DNA of 64,000 nucleotides from Vanilla planifolia. Its lineage: Eukaryota > Streptophyta > Magnoliopsida > Asparagales > Orchidaceae. Positions 43,437 to 60,100 of this stretch are shown piece after piece (within the stretch, counting starts at the first letter, position 1; each line of letters starts with the position of its first letter). The stretch is taken from contig JAIUJO010000070.1 in NCBI GenBank assembly GCA_023846275.1, positions 198,501 to 262,500 on the forward strand. The letters are read 5' to 3'. The notes below the pieces were generated by a model. The model was not told the origin of the DNA, ran no database searches, and saw only the letters and a program-made list of their open reading frames with translations. Both the position numbers and the translations under genes were made by a program.

Positions 43437-45971
43437 CAACACCCACACACATAGAAGCACATGCACATGCAAGCTTGCACAGCATGTGCACATGACCCAA
43501 ACCCACACACACACCTACACACTTGGGTGCAAAGACATATACACACATGTAAACACATGCATACACACACATAGAAAAATAAACATGCATGCACACACAC
43601 ATGCACTCATGCACACTACACATGCACATGCACATGCACATGAATACATAAGCACATGTACATACAAACACATACACATGCACAAGCACAAGCACATGTA
43701 CACACTAATACATTAGATCATAGACAAGAACACACACAAACACAAAGAAGCACATTAACATGCACACATACACATGCATGAACACACATTCACACACATG
43801 CAGCTCATGTGTGGACACACACAGAGACATGCATGCACGAAAGCATGCACACACTAACATGCATGTACACAAACCCAAATGCAAACATGCACACCTAATC
43901 ACACACATATGTGCACGCACACATGCATATGCACACAAACATGCATGTGCACACAAACACATAGACGCTCATGCATGCATGTACACAAACAAACACACAC
44001 ATGTGTAAAAAATCCACATATGAACACAGATGAATCCACACATAAATACACACACACAGACAAGTAAGCTGGTGTACACAAAACCATAAACACATGCGCA
44101 TATGTACACGCACACTCATGTACATACACACACATCTACATTCACACAAGCACACACACACACACAAACTCACACATGCATGCACACACATACACACACA
44201 CACTCACACATGTGTGCACACACATCCCCATACTTGGACATGCACATTCACACACACACATACCACCATGCATGCTTACACATGCACAAGTATACATATG
44301 CATTCGCATACACATACACACACATACATACTCATGCTTATGCACACACAAAAACTTGCACACACAAACATATGTACACACATGCACACATACATCCAAA
44401 CGCACACATACATATGCATGCACACACACACACACACATGGTCACACATGCAAACTCAAAAAATGCACTTACACACACATGCACACACACACTTTAAAAT
44501 GAATATGCACACACACATATGCAAACATGCATAAATGCATACACAAGTGTGTGCAAAAACATGCAAACATATGCATGTAGACATGCACATTCACCCATAT
44601 GAACATGAATGCATGCACAACACACGAAACACCTAAATGCAAGCATTCATGCTCACAAACAATCATGCACAAATGCCCACACTCATATGCCCACATGCAC
44701 ATAGAAGTACAGACACACGTACATACACATAGGCATAAAAAACCTCACCCTCCCCTCTATGCACACACAATCACTAAATCATGCACACACACACACACAC
44801 ACACACATGAATGCATGCACACTCGCACACAAGCATGCAACTATGCACATACACAACAACACGAACACACATGTATGCACAACCACACACAGGAACATGT
44901 ACACACACATGTGCAAACACACACAACCACACACACACATAGATGTAAATATACATACACACACAAAATGCACCAAAAACACACATGCATAAACAAACAA
45001 CATGCAAATGTACTTACACATGTAAACACACCCACACACACTCGCATTTACATGAACACACAAAATCTAACACACGCACAAACACACACATGCACACAAA
45101 CAAACAAACGTGCACATGCCTATAGAGACAAATGTACCCACACAAGTATGCACACGGATGCACACTCACTCATATGTACACATACAAACACACATGCATA
45201 ACTCACATGCATGTGCATACATCCATATTAAAAAAACACATGCACACACTTATACATGCAAACATACATATATCTACATGAACACACATAGACACATGTG
45301 TGTGCACATGAACACACATACAAACCCACCTACACATAAATACACATGCACTTGCAGTCTTGCACACTTGCATGGAACACACACACAAATTCATCAACAC
45401 ATGCACATAATAAGAAAACACATGCACACACACACATAAACAAATATGCATGCACATGCACTCATACACATGCACCCACAAATGCACATATGGATGCAAA
45501 CACATGCACATGCACATATAGACATAAGGAAATGCATATACACATAGACACATAGACACATAGTCACAAGCACACACATAAGCTCATAGACATGCACACA
45601 TATAAGCACACACATATGCACACACATGCACATCCACCCATGCATTCCTACATGCATTCACACACATTCACATATAGACACATACATAGACATGTACACA
45701 CATGCATACATAAACTTGTACACACAAATAAATATGCACGCATGTACACAAATTGACACACACAAATGCATGCATAAGCATGCACACACATGCTCACAAA
45801 CACACATACACACACACACACGTGCATGCACTCACACTCATACACACATGCAAGCATGCACACACACATACACATAAATATACTGGCACGCACATGAAGA
45901 AACACACACACACTTATGCACAAACACATGCACACACACTCACACACACATCCAAGCACATGCACACACAT

Positions 45972-46180
45972 GCAAATAAACACACACCAACAGAGATGAA
46001 CATGCACACACACGCACCCATACAAGAACACACACACATGCCCACACACATTCATACACAATTTCGCACATAAAAATTTTTACAAAACCACACACATGCA
46101 CATAGACACAAACCAACACAGACAAACATGCCAACACATGCACCCATACATGAACACACACATATGCACACACACACACA
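45972..46180. repeat. Local tandem duplication, 126-bp shift
   Basis: GCACCCATACAAGAACACAC at 46,014 recurs as GCACCCATACATGAACACAC at 46,140. The preceding words also correspond: ACCAACAGAGATGAACATGC against ACCAACACAGACAAACATGC. The two units are diverged and lie head to tail. The boundaries are approximate. Confidence 0.65.
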
Positions 46181-49100
46181 TGCACACACAATTACACATG
46201 CACAAATGCATGTACAAACCTGCACATATGCATATATTTACATGCACACAAAGACATCCAAACAAACACATGTGCACACACATGCACACAACACACATAT
46301 GCATGCACACACATTCTTTTACACACATACACACACACACATGTGCACCAACATGTAGACATAGTACACACACATACATAAATATGGACAAACACACACA
46401 CACATGCAAAAAAATGAACAAGTTCACGCACAGGTGCACACACACATGCAGATATGCACTTGCACAGACACATACACACACACAAGCAAGCACACATATA
46501 GATACATAAACATTCTCACTTACATGAACACACACATCCACAGACTCCAACACATGCATACACACACAAAAACACACATGCATGTGAAAACACACATAAA
46601 CATGCATGCATACACATGCACACACATGTATGCACATGTACAAAAGTACAGACAAACACGTGAACACACATACATATGAGCATACATGCATGAACATGCA
46701 CACAAATGCCTACACGCACATGCACACATGTACATAGAAACACATGCACACACTCATGAATGTAGACATGCACACATATAAACACACTAATGCACACACA
46801 ATTACACATGTACAACAATGTACATGTGCATAGATTTACACATAAACCCATATACACACACATGCAAACACACACAAATATAAGGGTAGGCAGACAAAGA
46901 CATGAAAATAAACACACATGCAAGCATGCACACACATAGGCACACAAGTGCATGAAAAAATACTAATGCACAAGAAAAAATTTGTAGTCACACATAAATG
47001 CATGCACTCTCACATTCACACACATGCAGAGGCACAAGCATATGCACAAACATGTACAGATAAAAATAGAAGAGCACAGACACACATGCTCATGGACAAA
47101 CACACACATGCACACACACAAACACACGCGCACACTTCTGTGTGCATATTTACACACACTTGTAGACACCAACACACAAACACTCGTACACACACATGTG
47201 TATGCAATCATATATGTATGCACACATGCACACTCACTCAAATACACACACACAAATGCACACAATCATGCAACACACCTACACACTTCCAAACAAATGC
47301 ATTAACATACACACTAGCACACACACACACAAACACACCCAAATGAACGTGCTCTTACATGCTCATATAAATGTATGCACATGTGCACACACTCACATAT
47401 AGACATACTGGCACATGAGCACACACATACATGTACACACAAACACGCAACCAAATATGCACAAACACTTCCACAAATGTGCAAACATGCATGAAAAATC
47501 CTTAAACACTTCCTTGGATGCTTACACACAAATAAACAGGTATGCACATACATGCATATTCACACATGTGCATATGCAAAAGCATGCACAAACTCATACA
47601 CAAACATGCACAGGCATGTAAACACATATATACACAGACGTGTATACACACACATATGCACATACACACATAGACAAACACATATATATGCACACACAAA
47701 CATATGCACATTGATAGAGACGCATACAAAGACATGCACACACACACGCACAGATGTACATGCACACATATGCAAATACCTGCATGCATACACACACAAA
47801 AAAACAAGTACAACCACATTGACTCAAAAAATCACCTACACACATATAAACACATACAAGCATGCATACATACACATACAGATATGCACACACACATGCA
47901 ATCACATATATACACACACACACGCACTCATGCACACACAAATGCGAATACACATACGTATATATGTACTCACAAGAATGCATGCATAATTACAAAAAAA
48001 TACAAGCAAACACACATGCACACACATGTAGGTACATGCAATCATTCCCAAACATTGCCACACACACATAACCACAACGACACATCAACAAATGCATGCA
48101 TAGAAATTACACATGTACAAACAAATACACTCACATGCACACACACTCTATCACACACACATAACCAAACACACAAATGTGCATACACAAATACACACAA
48201 GTATGCACATAGTCACCTACACTTACACACAAGTGCATACACAATAACATAAATATAAGTACACACCCACATGCATACACACACAAACACATACACACAT
48301 TTGCACACATATTTGTACAAAGCATGCAAGCATGCACACACACATGCATGCACAAATAAATATATGAACACACACATACACATGCAAATACACACACATT
48401 TACGTACATAGACATGTGTGCACATAGATCTACACACACACTCACACAAAAACATACACATGCACACATGCACCAACATACACACATGTGAATGCTTACA
48501 CATATGCACACATGCACGATGAAAATATACACACACATATGCACATCCACACTAAAACACATGTGCGCACACACACACACATAGTAGCATACATGCACAT
48601 ACACACATACAAACACACATGTGCATATGTACACACACACACACACAGCTGCAAACATACACACAAGCACACAACTCGCACATACACTCACACTCGCATC
48701 CACACATGGGCACACAATCCTATGCAAACACACAATTACACACTCACATGCAAACACCCGCACATACACACATGCATACAAACACTCTTGCATAAGAAAA
48801 CATATGCCCACACACAAATACATGCAAGCACACACACATGCATAAGAAAGCACACACACGAGCATGCTTGTGTGCACCCACAAACACAAGCACACACACA
48901 CATGAACACATCTACACTCACAGACACACACACATACACGTACACAAAAGCACATGCACACACATATATGCACATTAATACAAGAGATAAAACACACACA
49001 ATCATGCACAAGTGTAGGCACACTCACATAGACACATGCACTTAAAGATATATTCACATGCATGCTCACGCACCTATACACAAACATACATAGACACACA

Positions 49101-52100
49101 CAGACACACACAGACACAATGACCATGCACAAACATGTCACACAGAAGTGCACGCACACACACATGCACAAAGATAAAAGCACAAATGCACATACATGCA
49201 CATGTAAGAAAACAGATAGATGCACATGTACACACTCACACAAATGCATGCATACAAGCACACAATCACATATATGAACACATAAGCACACACAGATGCA
49301 CAAGTGTACAAATGCATGCACATACACACACGAAATCATGCACACAAACATGCACACAAACACACATGCACACATGCACAAACACATGCACACACACGTG
49401 TATGCATATGTAGTTGCACAAACTCGTGCATGCACTCACACAAACATGCACATGCACAAGCATACACATTGAAAAATAAAGACTCATATTTGGACACACA
49501 TACATGTATATGCACACACACACGTATAGGCATGCATACACATAAACATACTTATGCACATACACACAAAAGCACACTCGTGCACACACACACTCTTGGA
49601 CACACATATACATACACTTATGCACACAAATATGCATGCAAACACATGTGTACACACTCACACATGCACTCACATATAGAAGTGCATATAGACTCACACT
49701 TACATGCATGCACACACATAAGTAGACACACATACTCACACAAAAGAATGAACTTACACATGTTTTTGCTTATAGACACTAAAATTCACAAATAAACACA
49801 CATTAAAAAATTCACACACGAGTACCCATGCACAAACACATATGCACAAATGCATGCATGCAAGGATATGCATGTATTGGAACACGTATGTGCACACTCA
49901 CACTCTGCACATGAATGCATGTACAAACACTAACATGTAGACACGCATATGAACACAAACACACATGCACTGATATCCACACACACATACACACACAAGC
50001 ATAAATGCAAATGCACCCTTGTTGGCACACACACATGTGCATACACAATCACACACATGTGCATGCTAACATAGACAAGCATGTATTCACACACACACAC
50101 AAACATGCACATGAACACATATATGTTAAAACATGTGCAAACACACTTGCAGACACATGCACATGAATGTACACACATGCATACACATACAGGTACCATC
50201 ATATACACAAACATTCTCAACACACACACACATACTTACATACAAATGCACATACACAAACACTTATGCACATGGAAAGACATGCATAAGCATGCAAACA
50301 TGCTCACATGCATAAGCTTACACACACATGCATACACACACAATTGCACTTGAACACATTAATGCACACACACAAATAGATGCACTCACACACACAAATG
50401 CACACCACACAGACACATATATACACTCACACACAGGCATGCACACAAATGAGCATGCACATACAAACATCGACACCCAGACACATTCCCAAACACACTA
50501 AAGCACACACACTTATACAAAAGCATGCATGCACTCATGCAAGCATAATAACATGCACACACACATGCTCACATGCACACACATGCACACATCAATACAT
50601 AAACACATTGTTATATGCATACACACATGCACACATAGGTACACACATATGTGCACACATACCACACACACTGATACCCATATACAAACACACACATGCA
50701 CGCACAGAAATGTAACCACACATGCACATAACATTCATAAGAACACATATGTGCTTGCACACACATAAACTTGCACACATACGAGTACATGCATGCACAG
50801 ACGCATACAAATGCACGTGCAACAATGTACTCACATGCACACACACAAACAAATGCATACACTCATACAAAAAAAAATAAACATGTACATGAACATGAAA
50901 CACACACAAACATGCACTGACAAGCACATACACGCAGGCACATATACACACACACACACAAACATAGACAAACTCATGTGCACACACACAAGAACATGCA
51001 TGCGTACACTTACACAGATATGAAGCGTCATAGACACACATACACATGCACACCTATAAACACAAGCATACATGCACACTCACACACACATACAAACACA
51101 TGCATATGTATGCACACACGTAAATGTGAACATAAGCACACATGTGCACATGCACATGCACATGCACACACCCTCACATGCATGCGCACACCAATGTAAA
51201 CATGTGCACACACATACACACACAGACACACATGCATGCACATGCACACATACATGCACGTACACACATCGGCCCAAACCATTACACAGTTCACATGCAT
51301 CTCCACTTAGGCACATGAACACACACAAGCATGCAAGCATCCATATTATGCACACCTATAAATAGACACACGAAGATGCACACACTTAAAGGCATAGACA
51401 CATAAACATGAACTCATATATGCATGCACAGACACACATATTCACACATGCTTGTGTACCCATGCATACACATGTACACACACATGTGCACACTCAAATG
51501 CATTTGGGTGTACAAAAACATTTGCTAGCACATACACTCATATGCACACCCATACACGCATGCACACTCTTAAGAAAACACACAAGCACATGCAAGCACA
51601 CCCACACACACACATGCATAAACATGAAAACACACACAAACCAACATGCAAGTACACACACATATACACACATAAATCTAGTCACACACATACATGAGCT
51701 GACATACATGCATTCACACATGCATGAACACACCCACAAGTGTAGAGGTTAATATACTTACAAACACACACATAAACATACACACAAGAAAACACACATG
51801 CTTATAAATATGTATGCATACCTGCTAAGATGCTTGTGCACACACACATATAAATACACATAGGAATACAAGCATGTAGAAAAATGCATACACACACACA
51901 AGAGCACACACACATAATGGCACAAACACAGACACACACATACACATGTTTGCATGCATACACACATGCAAATGCACACACACTTGCACACAAAACTCAT
52001 ACACAAACCCACACAAACATACATACATTCACACACACATGCATAAACACACATGCAAGCACACACACAGATGCACACACTGCATGCACATATGCAAACA

Positions 52101-55100
52101 CACAACAACATACACCCACACATACACACATATGCAACCACGCAAACTTACACAGACATGTAGACGAACATGCACACACATGTTCAAACATACACACAAG
52201 CACAAAGATACACACCCCTATGCACACACACACACACAAATTCACTCACACATAAGCACATGAACAAATACCCATGCACACATAGGTGCTCACACATGTA
52301 TGCCTACACATATAGACACATGCACACAAAACATGAACACACACACACATACACACATATCAACCCACATGCATACATCCATGCATGGACGTGCACCAAT
52401 GCAACCACTAATACCCATAGACATGCATGCCATAAACACACATAAGACAAATGCCTGGCCAAATACATACACACGCACATGCCCACACATATGCAAGGAC
52501 AAAGACACACACAGTCACACACGCGTACACACACATGGACACATGCACACACCCAAATGTATGATCAAACACATTCATAGTTATGCATTTATATGCTCAC
52601 ACACAAATAGGTATATGTGAACATATGCAGATAAACAAGCACCTACATGCTCATAAGCACACAAACTCGCATGTGCACACTTAGAAGTATATATGAACAT
52701 ATGTGAGTGCACACACACAAGCATAAATACTTGCACACATGCATAAGGAAACACACTCAAACATATGCACATGCACACAAATGTATAAACATGCATACAC
52801 ATACTCATGCACACCCACATTCAAACTCATAAACACACACTAACAAAAAAACAAGTGCATACATATGCACACATACACACACACTCACTCTCACATAAGT
52901 GTGCACACACATGCACATGTGCACCTAGAAATGCATACATACACAAATGTACACACACTCATACAAACATACACACACAATGCCCTACACGCATTGGGGC
53001 CCACACACAAACATATAAACAAAGGTGCAAACTTTTATACATGCACACACACATGCACACACTCATAGATGCATACATATAAGCATGAATACTTACATAC
53101 ATGCAAGCACATGCACTAATGCTTACTTTTCCACACACACTCACAAGCACATTCACATGCACAAATATGAACTGACACTCACGTACACACACATATGCAC
53201 ACACATAGACATACGCACATGCACACACATGCACATACATATGCACACATGTACATGCAAACACTCACATGCACATGTACATCCACACATGCATGAGCAT
53301 TAGCACAAACATATGCACACACATGTACCCACACACACACATGCATATAGACACAAATGCACATGCACACAGACATGCAAAAAAAAGTACACACACTCAC
53401 ATGCACATAATCTTACATACACATTACGCGCACACATGAATACACACAATCATGTAGCTACACACACACTTGTGATCGCATGTACACACACACACACACT
53501 TGCACACAAACAAATACCCAATCACACAACTATACACACGAACACATACACACAAACACACTCTCACACACACACACATGGGCACACATGCAAATCCATA
53601 AACACACACATACACATATATACATATGCATGCACACACACACGTACACATAAGCGTGCACATGCACACAAACTCATGTCTACAAACTCGCACACACACA
53701 TGAACACATTGAAACATGGATGCACTCACACTTAGAAAAAAAAATGCACCTACAAACACAAGCAAGCAGCCATATGCATAAAAGTGTGCATGTTCACTAT
53801 TACACTTATAGATGCACACTTGCACACACACTCGCACATGCACATGCACCTACACACAAACATGCATACACATGCACACATGCTTAGCACATGCACACCA
53901 CACATATGAATGCACACAAATACACTCATGTAAAGTCACACACACATGCACACATAGAAATACCCACACATAGCTATACACACTAACATACACACACACA
54001 TGCAAATGATTAGATACACACACATGTATATAAACACATCCCTAAATCCACATACACACATAATTGCATACTAACACACACACAAACATAAATATGAAAA
54101 CACATACACACACAACCATACATGCACATGCACTTATACACATGTACACACACAAACAAGAACCCACACATTGACACATGCATGCACACAAACACATACA
54201 CACATGCGCACACCCATGAACTCACATGCACATGCATGCACACACATACAAATACACACACACATGTAGGCACATGAACACGCACACATAAGTGCATAAG
54301 CACTCACACACACACCGACGTCCACACATGCATACATACACTCACACACATGCAAGCATAAGCACAAGCACAAACACACGTACACATATAAACATAAACA
54401 CATACAAATATACTCATAAGCACACTTGAATGATAGGACACACACATGTGCACACAAAAACATGCACAAATACACACACAGTAAGTATACAAGGACACAT
54501 GCACAAAAGCAGGCACTCACACACATGCAGACATGAACATAGACAAACACATTGACACACAGACATGTACACACACATATGCACACACAAACATATGCAT
54601 AGATATAAACAAACACACATATGCATACACACACATGAATGCAAGCATGCAAACACACATATACACAAGCAAGCATGCAAAGACATATGCATGCACACAA
54701 TCACACTCATGTATGCACACACATGCACATGCACACATCCACAGGCTTTGGCAAACAAACACAAATGCATCAATGCATGAACACACACGTGTAATCATGC
54801 ATGGACACACATGTACCCAAGCACAGGCACAGGCATGCATATACAAATGCACACCCTCACATGCATACATGTACACAAACACATAAACAAAAATACATGT
54901 ACATGAGCACACACATGCATGCCCACATACACATGCACTCTCAAACACACAAACCCCTACCCCTACACACATTCTTTGATGCAAAAGCAAAAGCACACAC
55001 TCTCGCACATGCACATGCACACACACACACGCACATACACACCCAAGTATGCACACACACACCCAAGTATGTAGACATGCACAAGCATGAACACACCAAC

Positions 55101-57139
55101 ATGTGCACACATTCGTACACTCATTCAAACACACAAGCACACATACACATATCAAAACATGTGCACACAAACACATGCATACAAATAAATATGCTTACAA
55201 ACATACATGAACACACAAATATCAAACACACATACACACATAGACACACAAACACACAAACACACCACACACATGGACAAACACATGTTTGCACACACAA
55301 ATGCATAAATGCAAGCATGCAAACACACATACACACATGCATGCTTAGACACACACACACGCACATATAAGAATGCACATATCCACAAAACAAATGCACA
55401 CACATACGTGCATAACCATGCACACATGCACATGCACACACATGTTGATGCACATGCACAAAAGTGTAGAAACACACACATAGAAGCATGTACATGAGCA
55501 TGGACATGCACACATATGCACTTAGACATACACAGATGAACACAACCATGCATACACACAATCAAATGCACAAGCAAAGATTAAAACACAAGCACGCCTA
55601 CATGCACATGGACACACACATATGCACACCCAAGTAAGTACCCATGCACACACACATGCATGCATGCAAGCACATACACATCCTCGAATACACTCACATG
55701 TGCACACAATCGCACACTCACACAATCGTACACACACAAATGCACACACAAATGCACACACATACACATACACATACACAAACACATAACACATACACAT
55801 ACACATACACATGCACACACGTAAACACACACATGCAAACTCACACTTGCCCTCCATACACCACACACATGTATATAGAAATATAGATATGCACATGCAC
55901 TCACATGTACACATACACACCCATATACATATACATGTACACACACACACACACACTACCTGCACACATACAAATGTTTGCACAGACACACACATATACA
56001 AGCATGTGCAGACATAGAAATAGATGCAAACATGCTCACACACACCCAAACGAAAACCCCACACACACACAACAAACTCATGCACAGCGTGCACACATAC
56101 ATGCACATGTATGCATAAATGCAGGCATACAACACACAAAAGCATGCTCATGCATTCACACAACTAAACACATACTCCAATGCACAAATAGATGCATGCA
56201 TGCACACACCCACCAAAACACATGCACAAGCTAACACAAATGCACTCACACACACACACATGCACCTATGTGCACTCTCGCACACAGCTGCACGTGTGTG
56301 CAGTCTCACACACATACACATTCACACATGCAAATGCACACCCACGCATGCACATGCAAATGCACACAAGCACATACACACACATATGCACATGCACAAG
56401 TAGAAACATGCACACATGCATATACACATACACATAAGCGTGCATGCACACACATGTGGACAAACACACCCAAACACATGCAGACCCACAAATGCATATG
56501 CACACACACCCACATACAAATGCACAAACACATGCAAAGGCACACATGCATAAACACACGTGTGGAAACATGCACCCAAATATGTACATTAACATGCACT
56601 CTCTACTAGACACATATGCAAGCACGCATACACACACACATGCACATGCACAAGCACATAAACCTACACACACAAACAAGCACACACTCACACATACACA
56701 CACATGAACATACTATAAATATACATAAACACATGCACACACACAGACACTTACCCACACACAATCATGTGGACACACATGTATGCAAACTAAGGCATAG
56801 AAGCACATTTGGGTTCAGCCACACACACACCAATGCACATTGACACACACTTGCACACATATATTGACCCACACACATATCCACATAGACACACATATGC
56901 AAACACACACTTAAACACAAGCTCGAAGACATGCACACATGCATGCAAACACAAGCACTTGCAATCACTATAGTTGAGCAAGCACACACACACACACACA
57001 CACACTTATAAGAAAATACAGACACATGCAAACTTGAACATGTGCACTCACATGCACTAGAACTTACACACGCACACATGCACACGAGCACACACTCACA
57101 TATCCATGAACACACACACAAGCACAATCACACACACGT

Positions 57140-60100
57140 ACACACACATGTATGCACATGCAAATGGACACACACAATAACACACAAGTAGACAAGCATA
57201 CTCCACACATACATCTATGCACACACACATACACACTCACACAAAGACATGACACATATGGGCATGTGCATGAAAAATCGCATACACACAAATACTCACA
57301 TGCACATGCACATGCATCTGCATAGAAACACATGATAGCCCATGCATACATGGATAAATAACTATACACACGCACACACACACAAATATGCACATAGAAA
57401 TGTGCATGTACACACACAAATGCACACATGCTCTCACATGTAAACACACATAGGCACACATAGGCATACACACTTGCAATGACACATGCATATACACATG
57501 CACACATACATACAATTACGTGAATAAAGACAAACACACACTAACACACAAGCACACACATATACATGCATGCACACCACACCCATGCATATGCACATGC
57601 AGCAACATGCACATGCATTCATGCATACACACATGCCCGCACCAATATCCACAACACATACATGCACACATATGCATGCACACACACGAACACAGAAGTA
57701 GACACACACACAAACACACCCACATGCACACACACACATGCATGAACATAAGTGTGCACACAAATAGATGTGCACACATATATACACACAAGTGCACACA
57801 CAAATGCACTCACACACACATACAAAGACTCACACACCTACCCACATGCATGGTGATGCAAACATATGCATACACACATGCATATGCACAAGAGCATGCA
57901 TATACATGTACATAAACACAAAAATACATACAAGACCACAAGCATAGACACATAGACATGCATGCATATGCACATGCATATACACATGCATAGCCATGCA
58001 CACACATGTACTTGCACATACACATGCACATGGACTACAAATGAACTTACATGCACACAAACACACTCACACATGCACATAAAAACATACATGCATGCAC
58101 CTGAATAAACACCCACTCACTCACACAAACACAAATGCACATACACAGACTCTGCACATAATAACACGCATAGGCATACACACTCGCACACACACACACA
58201 CACTTGCAAACCCACAAGCACCCAAATACACACAAACACATGCACAAGCACACACAAAAATGGCCCACAAACACACATGCAAGCATGAACATATACACAC
58301 ACATACATGCATGTATGCGCATGGATGCACACATTTGTACTCATAGACACATCCACATGCACGCATACACACAAATACGCATAAGCAAATGCTCATAGAG
58401 GCATAAACACATGTGCATAGACTCACATAAGCTAACAGAAACATACATGGGCACAAACATATAGACATAGATATACACACACACACGCATACACATCGTC
58501 ACAGCCAAGCACCCATGTACACACAAACACATACACACATGTATGGATGTGCACTCACTCACAGGCACACACATTCCTATTGACACACATGACAAAAACA
58601 TGCAAACATAATGTACATGCAACAACACATGAGCACAAGCATGCACATGTACACATACACATATGCACACACAACATACACACACAAACCCACACATACA
58701 TATATATGCAAGCACGTACAAGCACACACACTCACTAATACACTCGAACAAGCATACATGCACACACATGTGGACACTCACGTGCACAAAAAATTACACA
58801 CTCTTACACAAATACATGTGCATGAACATACATACACACACATGTGTATGCACATAGACACAAAGAAACACAAGAAAACACATGCACACGTGCATTCAAA
58901 CACACACACACGTGCGTGCACATACACATCACATGGATTATCATGCAAATGCATACACATAAATGAATACACACAGGAACACACATAGACACGAACACGC
59001 ACATACACATGAATTGTCACATGCATGTGTAAACACACACACATACATGCACACTGGTGCATGCACATGTACACGTACACACACACACAAATGAATGCAT
59101 GCACACACACACATGCACATGCACACATAAGTAAACACACAAGCACAATCACAAACATGCACACTCGCACACACATCTACACACACGTGCACATGAACAT
59201 ACACACACACATATGCATACACATGTACACACACATCCATGCTAGCATTCACAAATGCACACACACTCACACAAAGATGAACACATATGCACGTACCCAT
59301 GCATGCACATGCTGCAGCACTTGCACACAAATGCACATGCATGTATTCACGCACAAGCACACACCCACACACAGGCAGAAGAATACATAACATACACACA
59401 TATACACACACATGCATATGCATACAACAAAATGCACACAAATGCACATACACATGCACAAACAAGCACACTCATACAAGCACACACGGACATATATTTT
59501 TATGCACAAGCACACACACAAATACATGCACATAGAGCCTCATGCACACGCAAACACACAATAACACTCACACATATGTGCACAAATAAGCACACATATA
59601 TGGATACACACATTTATATATACATGCACACATAAATATATGCACATGCAGACATCCAAATATTCTCAAATGCTCAACTAAAAACACACGAAGCACAAAC
59701 ACACTTACACATGCACACATAGACCCATGCACCCACAAACACTGATGCACATATATATGCATGCACTCACACATGCACACATACACATAGAAGAATGCAC
59801 ACATAGGTTCACACAAACACATAGACATGCTCACGTGTACACTTGCACACATATGCACACTAACAAACACACACACATACACTAGCACATGCATGCATGC
59901 ACATGCAGAAATGCACACACATAAACAAACACACAAACGCACATCTTTGTACACTCACACCCGTACACACATGCACACATACACATATAAACATGCATAC
60001 ACAAGTACACATGCACAAATACACATGCACACATGTATACACACACACACAAAAACCCATGCACACACAAAAACATGGACATAGACACATAAAAACACAC

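Larger units (their letters stand above)
34568..57139. repeat. Degenerate CA-rich alternating array, block B2
   Basis: More than 22 kb of the same array type with unchanged strand polarity. Local features include an uninterrupted 56-bp alternating run at 43,381-43,436 and a local duplication at 45,972-46,180. Small non-array islets lie near 38,321-38,355, 38,969-39,002, 46,060-46,086 and 49,745-49,815. The longest open frame of the window (48,131-49,435, minus, 434 codons) lies here and is an artefact of stop-free alternation. No gene or RNA was recognised. Confidence 0.93.

Noticed and set aside
48131-49435. 434-codon minus-strand open frame, Cys/Val/Met-rich, as a possible cysteine-rich secreted or membrane protein
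   Set aside because: The composition is exactly what TGTGTATGTGCATG repeats give. Similar frames overlap on both strands throughout the array. Alternating sequence excludes stop codons. No domain, signal peptide logic or conserved cysteine spacing is visible.
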